This document shows positions 10,920-23,736 of a stretch of 64,000 bases of DNA, piece after piece. The stretch is from Populus alba (lineage: Eukaryota; Streptophyta; Magnoliopsida; Malpighiales; Salicaceae). The stretch spans positions 13,872,889 to 13,936,888 of the forward strand of contig NC_133289.1 in the NCBI RefSeq assembly GCF_005239225.2, read 5' to 3'. The notes beneath the pieces were generated by a model. It was not told the origin of the DNA, did not search any database, and was given only the letters and a program-made list of their open reading frames with translations. The position numbers were made by a program, and so were the translations under genes. The number at the start of each line of letters is the position of its first letter. Position 1 is the stretch's first letter.

Positions 10920-11558
10920 ACGCGCGTGTATCAAGAACCTCTTTAACTTCCCCATCCTTTTACCGAAAAACTCAATAGATTCAGGATTTTCGTTTAAGTT
11001 TGGACTATTCAGAGTTACTAATGATAGGTGTGATATTGTTGCTACCCATTTCATTGTTGATGACAATGAGCCTGAGTTTGTTTTGGTTTTTTTATTTTAC
11101 TTTTTGAAGCCACAAGCTATTTCCAAAAATTAATCAGTCCCGTTCTCTTCCTTCTCAGCAACAAGAAGACCCTCAAGATCCTTCCTGATCACCTGCTTAC
11201 CATAACAACAAGTGTAGCACAAACACAGAAGCAATCTTCACCACCCTCACCAAGAACTAAGCTATTTGTTTTTAAAACAAAGAATAAATATTGGAAAAAC
11301 AAAACTACACTTTTCAATGACTTGCCTCCATTATGTTCGGTAAGCTGTATATTTGATATGGAACAAAGTAGGACTCTAACTGCCATTGAATGCCTTCAGT
11401 GATGAATAATTATGATACTACCTTTACTCAGAATCACTTTCCAGGAACTCTCTTTTCTTGTTTCTCAATAACTTTAGACGGTTAATTTATGCTTGATAAT
11501 ATTGACTATCATGGGACATTTATTGCTATTCAATTATCAATACACTAGGAGAGACTTA
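10920..11558. other. No recognisable gene
   Basis: Moderately AT-rich DNA with short open frames on both strands but no recognisable domain. It does not contain the missing N-terminal part of the kinase gene. Confidence 0.5.
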
Positions 11559-11757
11559 AGAGAGCTTTTGAAAACGTTTCAAAAAATTCAATTTCTTTTT
11601 GTGTAAAATTAATTTTTTTTTTGTATGTTTTGAATCTTTTTGATACGCTGATTTCAAAAATAATTTTTTAAAAATTAAAAAATCATTATTTTAATGTATT
11701 TCAATATAAAAAGTACTTTAAAAAACAATCGTAACTACACTTCCAAACTAGCTCTTA
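11559..11757. mobile_element. MITE-like element, common family, copy 2
   Basis: Starts AGAGAGCTTTTGAAAAC and ends CTTCCAAACTAGCTCT, which are imperfect inverted repeats (AGAGCTxxTTTG). The centre carries TTTTTGATACGCTGATTTCA and the right half ACTTTAAAAAACAATC, as in the other copies at 3036, 13905 and 51440. Confidence 0.7.
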
Positions 11758-13904
11758 AAGCTGTTGTATTTTATTAACATTTTAATGAACCTTTCAATAT
11801 GATTATATTAGAACTGCGAAGAAATATAAACAAATCAATATGGTTATATTTGTTTAAAAAAGTTAACTCATGTTAACATTATTTTTGTCTTTTTAGGTTT
11901 ATGATTTTTTTACCTTTTCTTTCCATTGACTATTTTTAAATTCTTTTGTATAATTGATTTTTTTTTCAATTTTATCTTTCATTATTTAATTGATTGAGAC
12001 TAAGTTTTAGAGTTTTTTCAAATAGGGTGCTTCAAGTCTAATTTACCTGAGTCATGAGTTTGAAAAGTTAACATGGGTTGGCATTTTAAAAAAAAATAAA
12101 TGGATTTTGTAATTTTTTTTATCATGTTTTTATCAAAAATAAGTTGTAGGTTTGACGAGATTTTTTTAGTCGGCTTGACCATGATTATGAGGGTTACAAG
12201 ATTGTCATGTTAACTTAGGTTGACTAGGGTCAAATTTTTCAGGTCTTTTTTCACCCCTTTTATCCTTCCATATTTAATGGGTTGTTAATTAAGATACATC
12301 ATTTGTCTTTTTGTTTTTTGAAAAAAAAAAATATTTCTAATCAATTTTTTTAAAAAAATTTAGTCCATCTATTATCGCTGTTTATTTTTTTTTCTTCTAA
12401 TTAAAATAAAACCAACTTATTTGATTTAGTTAGGTCTATCACCCGCGCCATAATTGTTTTTTTAACACACCCTGACAACATTTAAATATTATTTTTTATG
12501 TTAAAAAAAAAAAAAATCGGTTTTGTGTAGCGCAGGTAAATGGCTAGTAGATGCTATATATTAAGTAAATGTGACTTATATAGACAAAATAACATTAGCA
12601 CATCCTTTAACATAAATAATTAGGATCGGCGGTGGATCTTGAATAAGATTTCAGGGGAAGTAAGAACATGGCTAAATATACAGAGTTGTAGCTCTTAGTG
12701 ACTCTCAATTGTGTCCTTGTCAATTTTGGGCAATAGCTTATGTAAAACCTAAAAAGAAAATAACTTAATTCACAAATATCACATTTAAATTTTATGTGTT
12801 GAGAAGAAAACAATTTTGGGTTAATGACTCAAATATGTTTTTATATCTGTAATTAAACTAATTTTATCATTGTCTGTTTTGTATCTATTTCTTATGAGTG
12901 ACCTGAAAACCTTGCCATAGAGATATATTATAAAATTAATGTATATATTAGAAATATAAGGACAAATTAAATCATTAATAAAAAAAATTATTTGTTCAAG
13001 AATATGTATTTTTGTTGCTTAAAAGTAATATGTATGCAAAGAGAGATTTTTAGGCATTAATTCTAACATTATACTCATATTGTAGATTCACTTTGTAAGC
13101 ATTGACACCTCTAATGAATAATCTCTTCTAAGCATCAAATTTGATAGGCATTAACACCTTTAATGAATAATCTCCTCTAAACATCAATTTTCTAGTACAA
13201 AGACAACCTCTTTTTATCTTTTATTTTCCTGAACACATACTTTTCAATCATTTTCTCAATTTGTGTCATTTATTTTTAAACAATGCTTTCATCACTTGTA
13301 CTTTTTTATTTCCTTCAAGTCTAATCTTTTAATCAATAAGTAATTTTGTAATGTATTATGTAAAAATCATGAATGCTCAATATATTTTATTTTCTTTTAT
13401 TGCGAACATATATTCTCTTCATGCTTTAAAAACAAGAAGAAGCTGAAATTTAAGGATAAAATCATTATAACTCATTCAACCTAAGAGATTGTCATTAATT
13501 GGAATTCGCTAAAACCAGCTAAGCTGATAGCATGGTGTAATTGTGGCAATATTAATGTCCAAATTAAGACTAAAACTTTACGAGAATTATGAAACTGAAC
13601 AAAACATAAAACGAATCTGCGGAATGAAGTCAAGCCCTTCTACAGTTTTTGCTGGATAGAGCAGATCATCAAAAAAACGTTGATTGAAGACTTAAAAGAC
13701 AAAGTGGTTGATTGAATGGACAGCTGACCATTTGGCTCTTCATTCGAGAAAAAAAGTTGATTTCTAGGAAGAAGATCAGCCTTGAAAAAAGTTTCATCAT
13801 CAACACTCATTCATTGTCTTATAATATTTTCGTACTCTGACTTTTGGCTCAATTTTTTGTCCTTCTGTGCGAATAGATGAAGAGACTCGGGAGCACAACT
13901 CCTT
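11758..13904. other. Gene-free, AT-rich DNA with old repeat scraps
   Basis: I see no coding region. The part near 12050-12540 (GGGTTGGCATTTT, GGCTTGACCATGATTATGAGGGT, CACCCGCGCC) has the wording of worn plant retroelement ends. At 13080-13195 a block of about 55-60 bp (GCATTxACACCTxTAATGAATAATCTC) is present twice. Confidence 0.45.
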
Positions 13905-14080
13905 CAACCTAATTTTTTTTTTTTTTTAATAAAAAAATTAATTTTATTTTATATTTTTAAATTATTTTGATGTGATGATCTTAAAAAATAATTTTTTAAA
14001 AATAAAAATAATTTATTTTAATATATTTCTAAGCAAAAACCATTTTGAACTGTAACCACAACCACAATTCCAAACAAGTA
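13905..14080. mobile_element. MITE-like element, common family, copy 3
   Basis: Contains TTTTGATGTGATGATCTTAA and, near the right end, ACCATTTTGAACTGTAACCAC, ending CAATTCCAAACAAG. One end is worn, so the boundary on the left is approximate. Confidence 0.55.
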
Positions 14081-17000
14081 AGTCACATGTTGTACACAGT
14101 TCTGAAGCTTTGTTTTTATACATACAAAAATAAAATAAAATTATTTACATATATTTAATATATTAATAAAAGATTTATTATTAATTAATTAGATCTCATG
14201 CATAACATGACATAACAATATATATATATATATATATAATACACCCCTAGCATGTTATTCTAATTAGTCAATAATGGACATATCTAAACTAATTCACTCA
14301 AGCCGTTGAAAGAAAAGAAGTAGCTGTTGCAAATCTTTATAAATCCTTTGCAAGCACCTCGGTTGTAGCTTTTTTTGTCATTTCTTTCTTGATCTTAGAA
14401 TACAAAATAATTTTTTATCTAAATTTTTATATTTTTAAATTACATAACATTTGCATAATTAATTAAGAAAACTCAAGTTACATTTGAGGGGAATTAGATG
14501 AGAAAATAATTTACAACCTAGAAGAAAAATAGAGATAAGGTAGAACACACAAGCTCTATTGAATAAAAATCACAACCATTCAACCATCAAATAAAAACAC
14601 AATCACATTCTTTTTTAATGTTCATAATCATTCATCATACATAAACGTATTTTAGTATCATAATAAATTACATTGCATGATTCAATTCTAATTATTAGCT
14701 TCATGTGCTACTATAAAATAATATTATGTAACACTTAGAAATATTCAATCAAATCTAATTTGATAATTCCCCAAACAAAACAAATTTTATTTAACATAAA
14801 TTCCATGAAATTTTTTTTCAAAACTTAATAAGAAAAATAATCATATTAAAATTCTTATTAATATCCTAAACTATTTTAGGATTAATTAAACAAAATTTTC
14901 TAGCTTAAAAAGCTCATTATTTTAAAAAAAAACTATTTTTCTAAATATTGTTTAATTAAACCATTTAATTAAATAAACTCTATTCCCATTAGGATATCAT
15001 AAAACTCAAAAAATTGAATTAAACAATTTAATTCATTCATAATCCTATTAGAAAAATCAATTCTTTAATTAAAATAATTTAAGGTATAAAATCCAAATTT
15101 TAGTTAATTGAAATTTTTTTTAATTAAATCCTAATCATATTAGAAAAATTAATTCTATAATTAATTTAATTTGGGTTTCAATTAAAACAATATCAAAATT
15201 TTATTTGCGGGGTTAAAAAAACATAAAGAAGAGGGTAAAAGAGTATTTTTCATTAAAACAAACCTCATGGTCATAACATAAAATAGGAGGGGTAAAATAC
15301 CCAAAAACCCTAAAACCATATGCATCTCCCCTTCTTCTTCCATGTGTCGTCGGCAAGGCACCTTGCCCTTGCCATCAGTGTGCTTTCAAGTGGCAACACC
15401 AAGGTTGTTGTAGCCTTATGCAACCATTATGGCTGGTGTTGCCACATACGGCAACGTGCAACACTGTTACACACACACACACACACACACCTAAGTACCT
15501 TCATATAATTTATGTTATATCCAATGTTTGTCCCTTTATTATTTTGATTAAGATAGCATGTAATAGGATCAAAGCATAACATTTTCTATATAATATAACT
15601 TAGTGATTTCAAGTGTAAGGATCACTTATACAACCATCATGTGAGCCTTTTCACTGACATCGATGATCTCTCAACATGGAATTTTTATGCAGGTCAGTTC
15701 AGTATACATGTGTTATGACAAGCACCTATATATTGTTTCCAGGTATCTCTTATACCTCAGCTTATAAGAACAATTACTTCATTTTATAAAGGAAATAACA
15801 TAATATATACTAGTTTGTACGAATTTAATAAATGTCCAGTATTTAAATGAGCATTGACTAGGAATGTTTTAGGAATAATGCTTTGATGCAATAAGAATCC
15901 TATAATTATAATAACTTTATAATTTTCTGTGCAAAATATTTTTGTCTATAGACTTTATCTTTACTTTAGATTGATAAATAAAATATTATATGAATATTAA
16001 AGATAAATTAAGCTATTATTAATAATAAATATGTATTTACATGATTATAATAATGTCACGTGTAACTAACTGATTGGTTACAAGGCATATTAAACTAATA
16101 ACTTTATCAATGAATTTAAGGATTGTTTTGTATCATTTTTGTTTCTATTTTCTATTTTTTTTGTAATTTTATTTTGAAACAATATATAAAAATGAAATCT
16201 TATTCCTTTTTATTTTATTTATTTTTTTAAAAAATAAAATTCACAACAAGTTTTGAAAGCTTCTAAAAACCAAAAAAGAAGTTTTCAAAACTTGATTTTT
16301 ACATAGCCATTATATATTTTGAGAGTGAGGTTGGGTTTAATAGTTGGGATATGAATGTGGATCATGTTGAAGGTTCAAATCGAGATATGGTTGAGGTGTC
16401 CAAGATTCATGTTAGGACCATATTTAGGGTACCTAGTTTGAAGCCAAGACATGATTAAGGATGGTTGAGGTTTGAGCAAGACTTGGTCCAAGACACCCGA
16501 GATCCTGTCTAAGACCTACTTTAGAGTGACCAAGAATTGGTTATGAACATAGTATAAAGTGTATGACAGTTGGTCTGAGGCACTTGAGCTTCAGCTTATG
16601 ACCATATCTATAGCATTCATGGGTTAGTCCAAGACCTAGTCTAGGATGTTTAACAATGGGTGTAAGGCACCCAAGGTTTGATTTGCGACTAATGCTAGGG
16701 TTTGGTGTATTAAGGGTTGGTTCAAGATAGAGTTTGGGTTTTCTAAAGAATGGTTCAAGTTCAGGTTTGAGGTATTGAGGGGTTTTGATTGTCAGTCCAT
16801 GACTAGACTAAAGGCCTAAGAGTTGGTTTTAAATCCACAGGGTTTTGGTTAGGACCTATAATAGGTGCTAGGGGTTGAAAAAAAAAACATAATCTAGATC
16901 ATTTAATTCTTATAAGAAGAGTTAATTTAGGAGGCTCCGGGTTTGTTTTAAAACTAGGCAAGGGGATAAGATCAAATATTGATTGCTTAAGGTTAAGGAG

Positions 17001-17730
17001 AAGATTAAGTTTAATATGTTGGGCTTCTTAAAACACATATACACAATAGAAACTATAAATTTAAAATTATTTGGATATCCTAAATGATATGATTTAACCA
17101 TGGATTTGTCATGAAAAGGCCTTTGATTTTGGGTTTGGGTTTGATAGGGAGGCCATTCGACCAAGATTGTGTTTTTCCTTGGAATTAACTTGTGTTCCTT
17201 CAGCCATGATAGGTTTTTTTGCATGGGATAGTTTCAGCTAGCCTTAGTTTGTGCATGATGATGAGTTTAGTCCAATCTCTTTGATGGTTCATTCATCCAA
17301 CTCAGGTCAACCCATTTTTGGGTCTGTTTGGACAACAAAGTAGGCTTGCTAGAAGCTTGTATCAGGTCTGATTTGGAGAATATTTAGGAGAGTATTTAAT
17401 AACAATGGAGGAAATTTACTAGTTATAGAAAGAAACTAAACGGGGCTATTAGATTTGAATCCTAGATTTGGAAGGATTATGTAATGCTAAAGATTTGATT
17501 CTCTTAGTTAAATAAGAAAAGTGATGGGTTGCTACAAGGGGAATTAATTTATGAGAATTTTTTTCATGTTCTGAAGGGAAATCCTAGTTCTATAAGGAAA
17601 GAAGACTTTAACAATTAAATTCCTATTTAGATCAGATTTCCTAACTTCTAAAAGACTTTAAAAGTTGGTTAAGCAATCCTAAAGTATCTAGGAAGGTGCA
17701 TCTCAGTCAAAAGTTATTTACAATACGGGA
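14081..17730. other. Gene-free, AT-rich region with microsatellites and weak repeats
   Basis: Contains a (TA)n run at about 14219-14238, an (AC)n run at about 15470-15491, a long stretch of TTAATTAAA-type sequence (14750-15180), and at 16330-16860 a diverged set of repeated phrases (GGTTTGAGxAAGACTTGGTCCAAGACACCC-like, each about 60-80 bp). A 62-residue open frame at 15320-15508 ends in the AC repeat and shows no domain. No gene is supported. Confidence 0.5.
16247..16294. repeat. Near-perfect hairpin, 17 bp stem
   Basis: CAAGTTTTGAAAGCTTC is followed after a 14-base A-rich loop by GAAGTTTTCAAAACTTG. The arms pair with one mismatch. It may be the core of a small MITE or fold-back element. Confidence 0.7.
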
Positions 17731-18110
17731 TGTTGTTACTCATTTTTGGACCTTATGTGCTAGAGAAGGTGTATACCCCTCGTTCGAACTGAGTGTAGGA
17801 GTTTAGCTCATGTTTGCCAGAAAAAATTGATAAAAAAAAAAACAGAGAAATATATATATTTGTTTTTTTTTTTTTTTGAAACCTTGTTTGAGCTGTTTTT
17901 CTGCTCTTTTTATCCTTTCTTTTTTGCTACCAAAATTGTTAGGTTTTTTTGGGTTGATCAAGAGTCTTCATGATGTTAATTTCGTTCCTTCTTTATCTGG
18001 TCTTTAAGGTTGAATAAATCCGTCAGAATTTGCATTAAAAAAAAAATGGTTCTGCTGCTGTCATGATTTTTTGTTCCAACTTAGGCTCTGATTCTAACTT
18101 GGTTTCGTAT

Positions 18111-19094
18111 GATATCTGACCATCCTAGGTATATTTTATCACTGACGACATGTTGAAAAATGGACGTACACCTTTATTAGGTCCTAGGGATCATTGTTCT
18201 TAGGGCAGATTCTCAGTCAGATTTGGATGCTCAACATTGTCAGATTAAGAACCTTTTTGACTAACTCGATTACTACCAGTTTCTGTTCTCTAAAACAGTT
18301 TTATCTCACTTCGACTCCTTCATCAAAGTTGTAGTCCTAGACGTGTAGATGAATTTGGGATTTTGAATCACTTGATTTCGATATCAGAGACTTAAGATAT
18401 CTAATGTGAAAGTAGAGAATTCTACCGTGAGAAGGATATTGACCCAAGTCTGCACTAAAACAACTCTATTTTTGGCCTAGTTTTTGTGATTTTTGTTCTT
18501 AGTTCATACTCTCAGTCATATTAGGATTCTCGGCATTCGTTAGTTTCTGAGTTAGACCTGGAGATCCCTTTTGGCCAACCAAATTATTGCTAGATTCTAT
18601 TCTGTAAAAAGGATTTATCTCACTTCGACTCCTTCATAAAAGTTGTAGTCCTAGAGGCATAGATGAATTTGGGCTTTTGAATCACTTGATTTCGATATCA
18701 GAGGCTCAAGATATTCCCGTTTGAATATCTAACGTGAAGGCAGAGAATTCTGCCGCGAGAAGGATATTGACCTGAGTCTGCACTAAAAAAACTCTATTTT
18801 CAGCCTAGTTTTTGTGATTTTGTTCTTAGTTCATACTCTCAGTCATATTAGGATTCTCGGCATTCTTCAGTTTTTGAGTTAGACCCGGAGATCCCTTTTG
18901 ACCAACCAAATTACTACTAGATTCTGTTCTGTAAAGAGATTTTATCTCACTTCGACTCTTTCATCAAAGTTGTAGTCCTAGATGTGTAGATGAATTTTGG
19001 GCTTTTGAATCGCTTGATTCAGATATCAGAAGCTCAAGATATTCCCATTTGAATATCTAACGTGAAGGTAAAAAATTCTGCCATGCGAAGGATA
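18111..19094 (+). repeat. Tandem array, three copies of a 328 bp unit
   Basis: GGATATTGACC-type blocks at 18435, 18763 and 19091 are spaced exactly 328 bp; the first copy (from about 18111) is more diverged. Each unit contains TTAGGATTCTCGGCATTC, GAGATCCCTTTTG, TCACTTCGACTCCTTCAT, AGTTGTAGTCCTAGA and CACTTGATTTCGATATCAG. It lies in the upstream (U3) part of the probable LTR. Confidence 0.85.
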
Positions 19095-19571
19095 TAGCCC
19101 AAGTTCGCGGGGCTGATTCAAAGGATTTTTTTTGGATCAAGGACTAAATAAAAAAGTGTTAAAATAAGGGATTGAATTCAAGAAGGATATTGAAAGCTGG
19201 AGAGGGGGGCTAGATCATCATAACTGACAAGATTGTTTCCACACCGAATAAGGAAAATGAGACTTTGCAGGTGCACCCTCCAGCTGATTTCTTTTCTTTT
19301 TTCATTGCAAATTCATGTTGTTTTTCCTTTATCATCATTCCTGATTTTTGGAGCTGCAACCATGTTTTTCTTGCCTCATTTCAAAGGGAGCAGCTGGCGC
19401 TATGGAAGGATAGAAAGAAGCTACACCATCCTCTAAAAAGCTGGAAAGAAATCAGACATCAGAATCATGATAATTCAGTTTCCTTTTGTGATTTTTTTAC
19501 TACAAATCAGCATGGATTTGCATCCTAGAATTAATGCATTGAATCCTTCCTAAATAGAGATATGTTAGACT

Positions 19572-19586
19572 ATATATAAGCCCCTC
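19572..19586 (+). promoter_or_regulatory. TATA-like box of the probable solo LTR
   Basis: TATATATAAGCCCC followed by a purine-rich leader (AGAGAGGAGAGAATAGAG, present twice at about 19610 and 19770). Position, well inside the LTR and followed by A/G-rich transcribed-looking DNA, fits an LTR promoter. Inferred only. Confidence 0.45.
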
Positions 19587-21106
19587 TAATGACCTAGGAA
19601 GGAGGCAGAAAAGAGAGGAGAGAATAGAGAAAACAAAAAAAAAAAGGAGAAAACCAGAGAAAAAAAAACAGCAAACAAAAAGATAAGAAAAACACAAGAT
19701 TGACAGAGTAAAAAACATAGTAAATAAAGGGAGTTTTCTTTCTTGCATGCTGGTGTTATTGGCAGAAAAGAGAGGAGAGAATAGAGAACACAAACGTTTG
19801 CTTAGTTTTATTTCATCTTCTATAGAAAAGAAAACAGTGAGACTTGCAGGTAAGTCTTAACTTTCTTCTCCTTTGCTACCTTTAAATATGTTGCACCTGT
19901 TTTGTCTTTGCTTTGCACATTCATTTTTTTTACTATACAATGAACGCTTGCCTTGTTTTGTTCCTATCGTGGCTTTGAGTTTTAGATGAGTGACTATGTT
20001 AAGAGGGCTAGCCTCTAGTGTTTCGTTTTCTTTCTTTCTTTCACTGTTTCAGAATTAAGGAACCGAGGAAGGGGGCTATTGTTTCTTCATCATCAGCTCC
20101 CTTTTCTGTTCATGTCCTTCCATGTTCTTTAATTGAAATTGCCGGCCAGGTTTTCTTTGGTTTTTAGTCCGTGATATAATTGTGTTATAAAAGCATGTCG
20201 TCCCAAGCTCTTCTTTTTTGTATGAAACTAGTATGACAGTTTCTCCCAGATTGGTAAAAAGTAAATAGGTCATGATTCATGGACACATGCAGTAGGATTT
20301 TGATTTCAAAATTTCAGTCAAAACTTTGGTTCCCTTATGCATACGGGTTTAGTCTTTTCCAGTGTACATAATTTTAAGTTGATTTGGCTTTGAACGATTT
20401 TTGTCATGAATTGTTTCAAGTTTCTTGTAGTTCTTATAATATGAATAATGGCTTGCTACTTTCCATTTTGGTGTTTACGTCTAATTGTGATGTTTGCGTT
20501 TTGACAAAAAATATAAAGAAAAATGTTTTTCTTGTGTGTTGCATACCCTAACATGTTTTGAACGTTTTTTTATACAAAAAAATATTGGAAGTTTTAAAAA
20601 TGTATTTTCGCATGGATTTTTCTTAAACACAACAAAAATTATTTTCTTGCATTTCTGGATTTTACAACATGTTAGTAAAACTCCAAAGGGTATTGGCCAA
20701 TATTCCAAAAAAATATAAAAATCTTATTTTTTTTAGGGGGGAATTCATTTATTATCCACCGCTAATCTTTGGATAAAGAAATCCTTAAAGGACGAATATC
20801 CAAAATATTATTGGGAATAATAAATCCGCACATATCCTTGAAAGAAGCCTTGATTATAATTAAGACATTTAAAAAAAAAAAATTTACTTCACTGTTTACG
20901 AGCGTGTAAGAATATAAAACACTAAAAAAATTAGGCGCCCCAGATTTCTAAATTTTTTTCCTCTTTACGATTTACAAGTTGCAAACTCTTGAAATACTAA
21001 GGAAAAAATGAGCTTTTGAAGCACATGGAATCTCCTTGGATTTCTATCCTAATAAATTTAGTTTGAATCAAACCTAGGAAAACTAATGGGATTAGAAAAC
21101 ACTAAC

Positions 21107-21695
21107 ACCATAATAATATTAAAGCAAACCAAACACCAAGCAACTTACCTTGGGTAGGGTGTACTAAGGGTGCTAATATATTCCCTTTACGCAACCAGTC
21201 CCTTGCCTTAGAATCTCTGAAAGACTAGTTAGGGTTCCTAGCGATCAAAATACTAGGTGGCGACTCCTTTAAATAAAAAGAAAACCCTGAAATCAATCGA
21301 TGGTCCCCACGACGCCGTGCTCCGCTGCGAGGGTGCGACAAGGGAATTAAAATATTTTATCTTGTTTTTCTTTCTATTAACTACTGCATCAATAAAATAA
21401 AACCATAATAATATTAAAGCAAACCAAACACCAATCAACTTACCTTAGATAGGGCATACTAAGGATGCTAATACATTCTTTTACGCAACCAGTCCCTTGC
21501 CTTAGAATATCTGAAAGATCAGTTAGGGTTTTTAGTGACCAAAATACTAGGTGACGACTCCTTTAAACAAGAAAAAAGACCCCGAAATCAATCGATGATC
21601 ACCGCGACATCGTGCTCCACTGCGGGGGTGCGATAGGGGAATTAAAATATTTTATCTTGTTTTTCTTTCTATTATTTGCGGCATCAATAAAATAA
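21107..21695 (+). repeat. Tandem duplication, unit 295 bp, spanning an LTR 3' end
   Basis: ACCATAATAATATTAAAGC begins at 21107 and again at 21402. Both units contain the LTR-end module (GGTAGGG...ACCAGTCCCTTGCCTTAGAAT...ACTAGGTG.CGACTCC...GGGTGCGA) and continue into AGGGAATTAAAATATTTTATC, which lies beyond the LTR end. The duplication therefore happened after insertion. Copies differ at scattered sites (for example GGCGACTCC versus GACGACTCC). Confidence 0.85.
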
Positions 21696-22498
21696 TGTCC
21701 AAACTTCTTGTTTTCAATATTATTTTTATGTTTGAGTTTAATTAATACTTTAGATTTCAACTAAGATCTAAAGCTTGTTTGGATTAGGGTTTGAGCTTAT
21801 TAGCAAAGGTTTCGGGTCAATTTTTATAAGTGAGTTAATTTAGCCTACAAGGATAGATGCATTAGGTTTAATTTCTTAGAACTATTTAAACACATGTAAA
21901 GCCTAATTTTTTTTAAAAAAAACCTTTTTAATGAGTAATACTTCTAAACATTTTAGTTTTAATACATGAGAGATTTTTGCATTCTTTGGTTCTTGAATAA
22001 ATTAAATTTGACTTATCAAAGATTAATTGGATTCGTGATGTCATTCGACTTCACTCTAATACTATTGGTGGCTTGGGATAGGTTTTCATTGTGCACACTC
22101 CTATCAGATCTTTTTCTGCTTTCAAGGATCAGAAACTAAATTTTGATTGTGGGTTGTGTGACCATGTGATTACGAGGTTCACATCGCTAAGGATTCATTT
22201 AGACACATCTAGAGTTGTTTCAAGTTTATATAAAGATTATCTCAAGATCAGATGTTATTTTTTGCTTTGAATAATTGCTTCAAGACTAGTTTGTTAGAAA
22301 CCACAAGTCGTCTAAGTGCTCGACCTCTAACAATAATCCACATGAACCACCACCAAGAAATCTCCTAAACCTTTTTAGGAGAGATGTATTGTTATATCTT
22401 TGAGTGCTAACTTTTTTTTTTTTCCCCAGGTGTTCTGTACTTTACTGTGTACTAGTAGGATGAATTAGAAATCTATATAAGCAAAAGCAGTTGCCGAA
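21696..22498. other. No recognisable gene
   Basis: AT-rich DNA with short frames only; no domain or repeat boundary recognised. Confidence 0.4.
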
Positions 22499-22678
22499 TT
22501 CTATCTCTACCGCTGCAATAGCTTGTAACAACTAACTTGCTACCAAAAATGAAAACCAACCGACAAAAGCATGATTTTAGGAAGAGCATTCTATCTCTAC
22601 CGCTGTAATAGCTTGTACCAACTAACTTCCTACCAAAAATGAAAACCAACCGACAAAAGCATGATTTTAGGAAGAGCA
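22499..22678. repeat. Tandem duplication, unit 90 bp
   Basis: CTATCTCTACCGCTG starts at 22501 and again at 22591, and both copies end AAAAGCATGATTTTAGGAAG. Only a few differences, so the duplication is recent. The minus-strand ORF over it simply repeats itself. Confidence 0.9.
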
Positions 22679-22679
22679 T

Positions 22680-23736
22680 TCATTTTGTCAGTAGTAGGAT
22701 TTAAAAGGTTGATCGTTCCCATTAGGGTTTAAACAACTTTAGGAACCGCCATTTGAATGGCACAAGGAGCTTTCAAAATCTCAGCAAACCATGTATGGCC
22801 CTATTTGCTTTTGAATTCTTGGTTTGTGGCTCTCTTTGGTCTTTGTCCTTTCAGCTTTTAATTCTCCAACAAGAATCGCGCCAACCTGCGAGTGTGTTAG
22901 TTTATGTTTGCTGTTTTAAGTAATTAATACTTATTTAACTTTAAAAGAAAATTAGTAAAAGACTTTTGCATTAGAGAGAGTCAACTCCAATAACGTACGT
23001 GAACATTGAATTATATGTAATCATAATTAAAATATTATATGTTAAATTTAAAATTAGTAAGAGACTCTTATATTGCGAAAACAGGCTAGATAAACATATA
23101 TGTTCTGTTTACTCTCAATCATAATATAATATGTCGAAATCTCTTTTAAAAAATATTACAATAGCTTAAATAGATCTTAATTAGAAAGGGGAAAAATCAT
23201 TATGAGACTAAAAAATAAAAGCTAAAATATAAATTAAATAAGAAAAAACTAAAACTGAAAAAGAAAAAAGAAAAAAGAAAAAAGAGAGAGATCTTTTAGA
23301 TGTTGGTGGATTATAACTAAGCGTTCCACTACAAAACATAACCTATAGAATCTCTTCAAAACTTTAAAAATGATTTAATAGTAAAATCAAAAGTTATGCT
23401 TGTTTTCATCAAATAGGTTGTTTGACTCTACTAGACATCTCTTTGAGCTTGAACCTATTCATATGATTCATAAATATGTATTCCGAGTCTTTTATGTAGG
23501 CCAAATATAATAGATTCATATTTAACTATTCAAATCCTTTTGCATTAGTTTCTTTCTTTAAGTTGGAGAGAACTCATCATCGAGTATGAATAATCCAATA
23601 AACATGGGGACAAATGCTACACAATGAAAATATCAAAGGTCCTTAAATGACTAGGAAGACAAAGTCTACATGCATTGTCATTAATCTTCTATATTAACTC
23701 ACAAGGATCAATCTTCCTTTTTTGAAGCTTATTACA
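22680..23736. other. Gene-free; right part may be the 3' LTR of the old gypsy element
   Basis: No coding region. Read on the minus strand, TGTAATAAGCTTC at 23736 directly follows a purine tract and could start the 3' LTR of the gypsy remnant; its other end was not located. Confidence 0.4.

Larger units (their letters stand above)
17731..21340 (+). mobile_element. Probable solo LTR, 3.6 kb, plus orientation
   Basis: Candidate start TGTTGTTACTC at 17731 and end GGTGCGACA at 21340. The flanks read CGGGA and AGGGA, four of five matching, which fits a worn target duplication. Inside are three 328 bp tandem repeats, a TATA-like TATATATAAGCCCC at about 19572, purine-rich leader DNA, and near the end the module GGTAGGGTGTACT...CAACCAGTCCCTTGCC...TAGGTGGCGACTCC, also found at the ends of the 25721-36940 element's LTRs. 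No coding region was found next to it, hence solo. The start is less certain than the end. Confidence 0.55.

Noticed and set aside
10771..11133. 120-residue plus frame and the overlapping 76-residue minus frame
   Set aside because: Both are built on the (TG)n and G run (poly Cys-Val and poly Thr-His) with no domain on either side.
20481..20718. Overlapping frames of about 75 residues on both strands
   Set aside because: Mirror-image frames in AT-rich DNA inside the probable solo LTR, without any domain.
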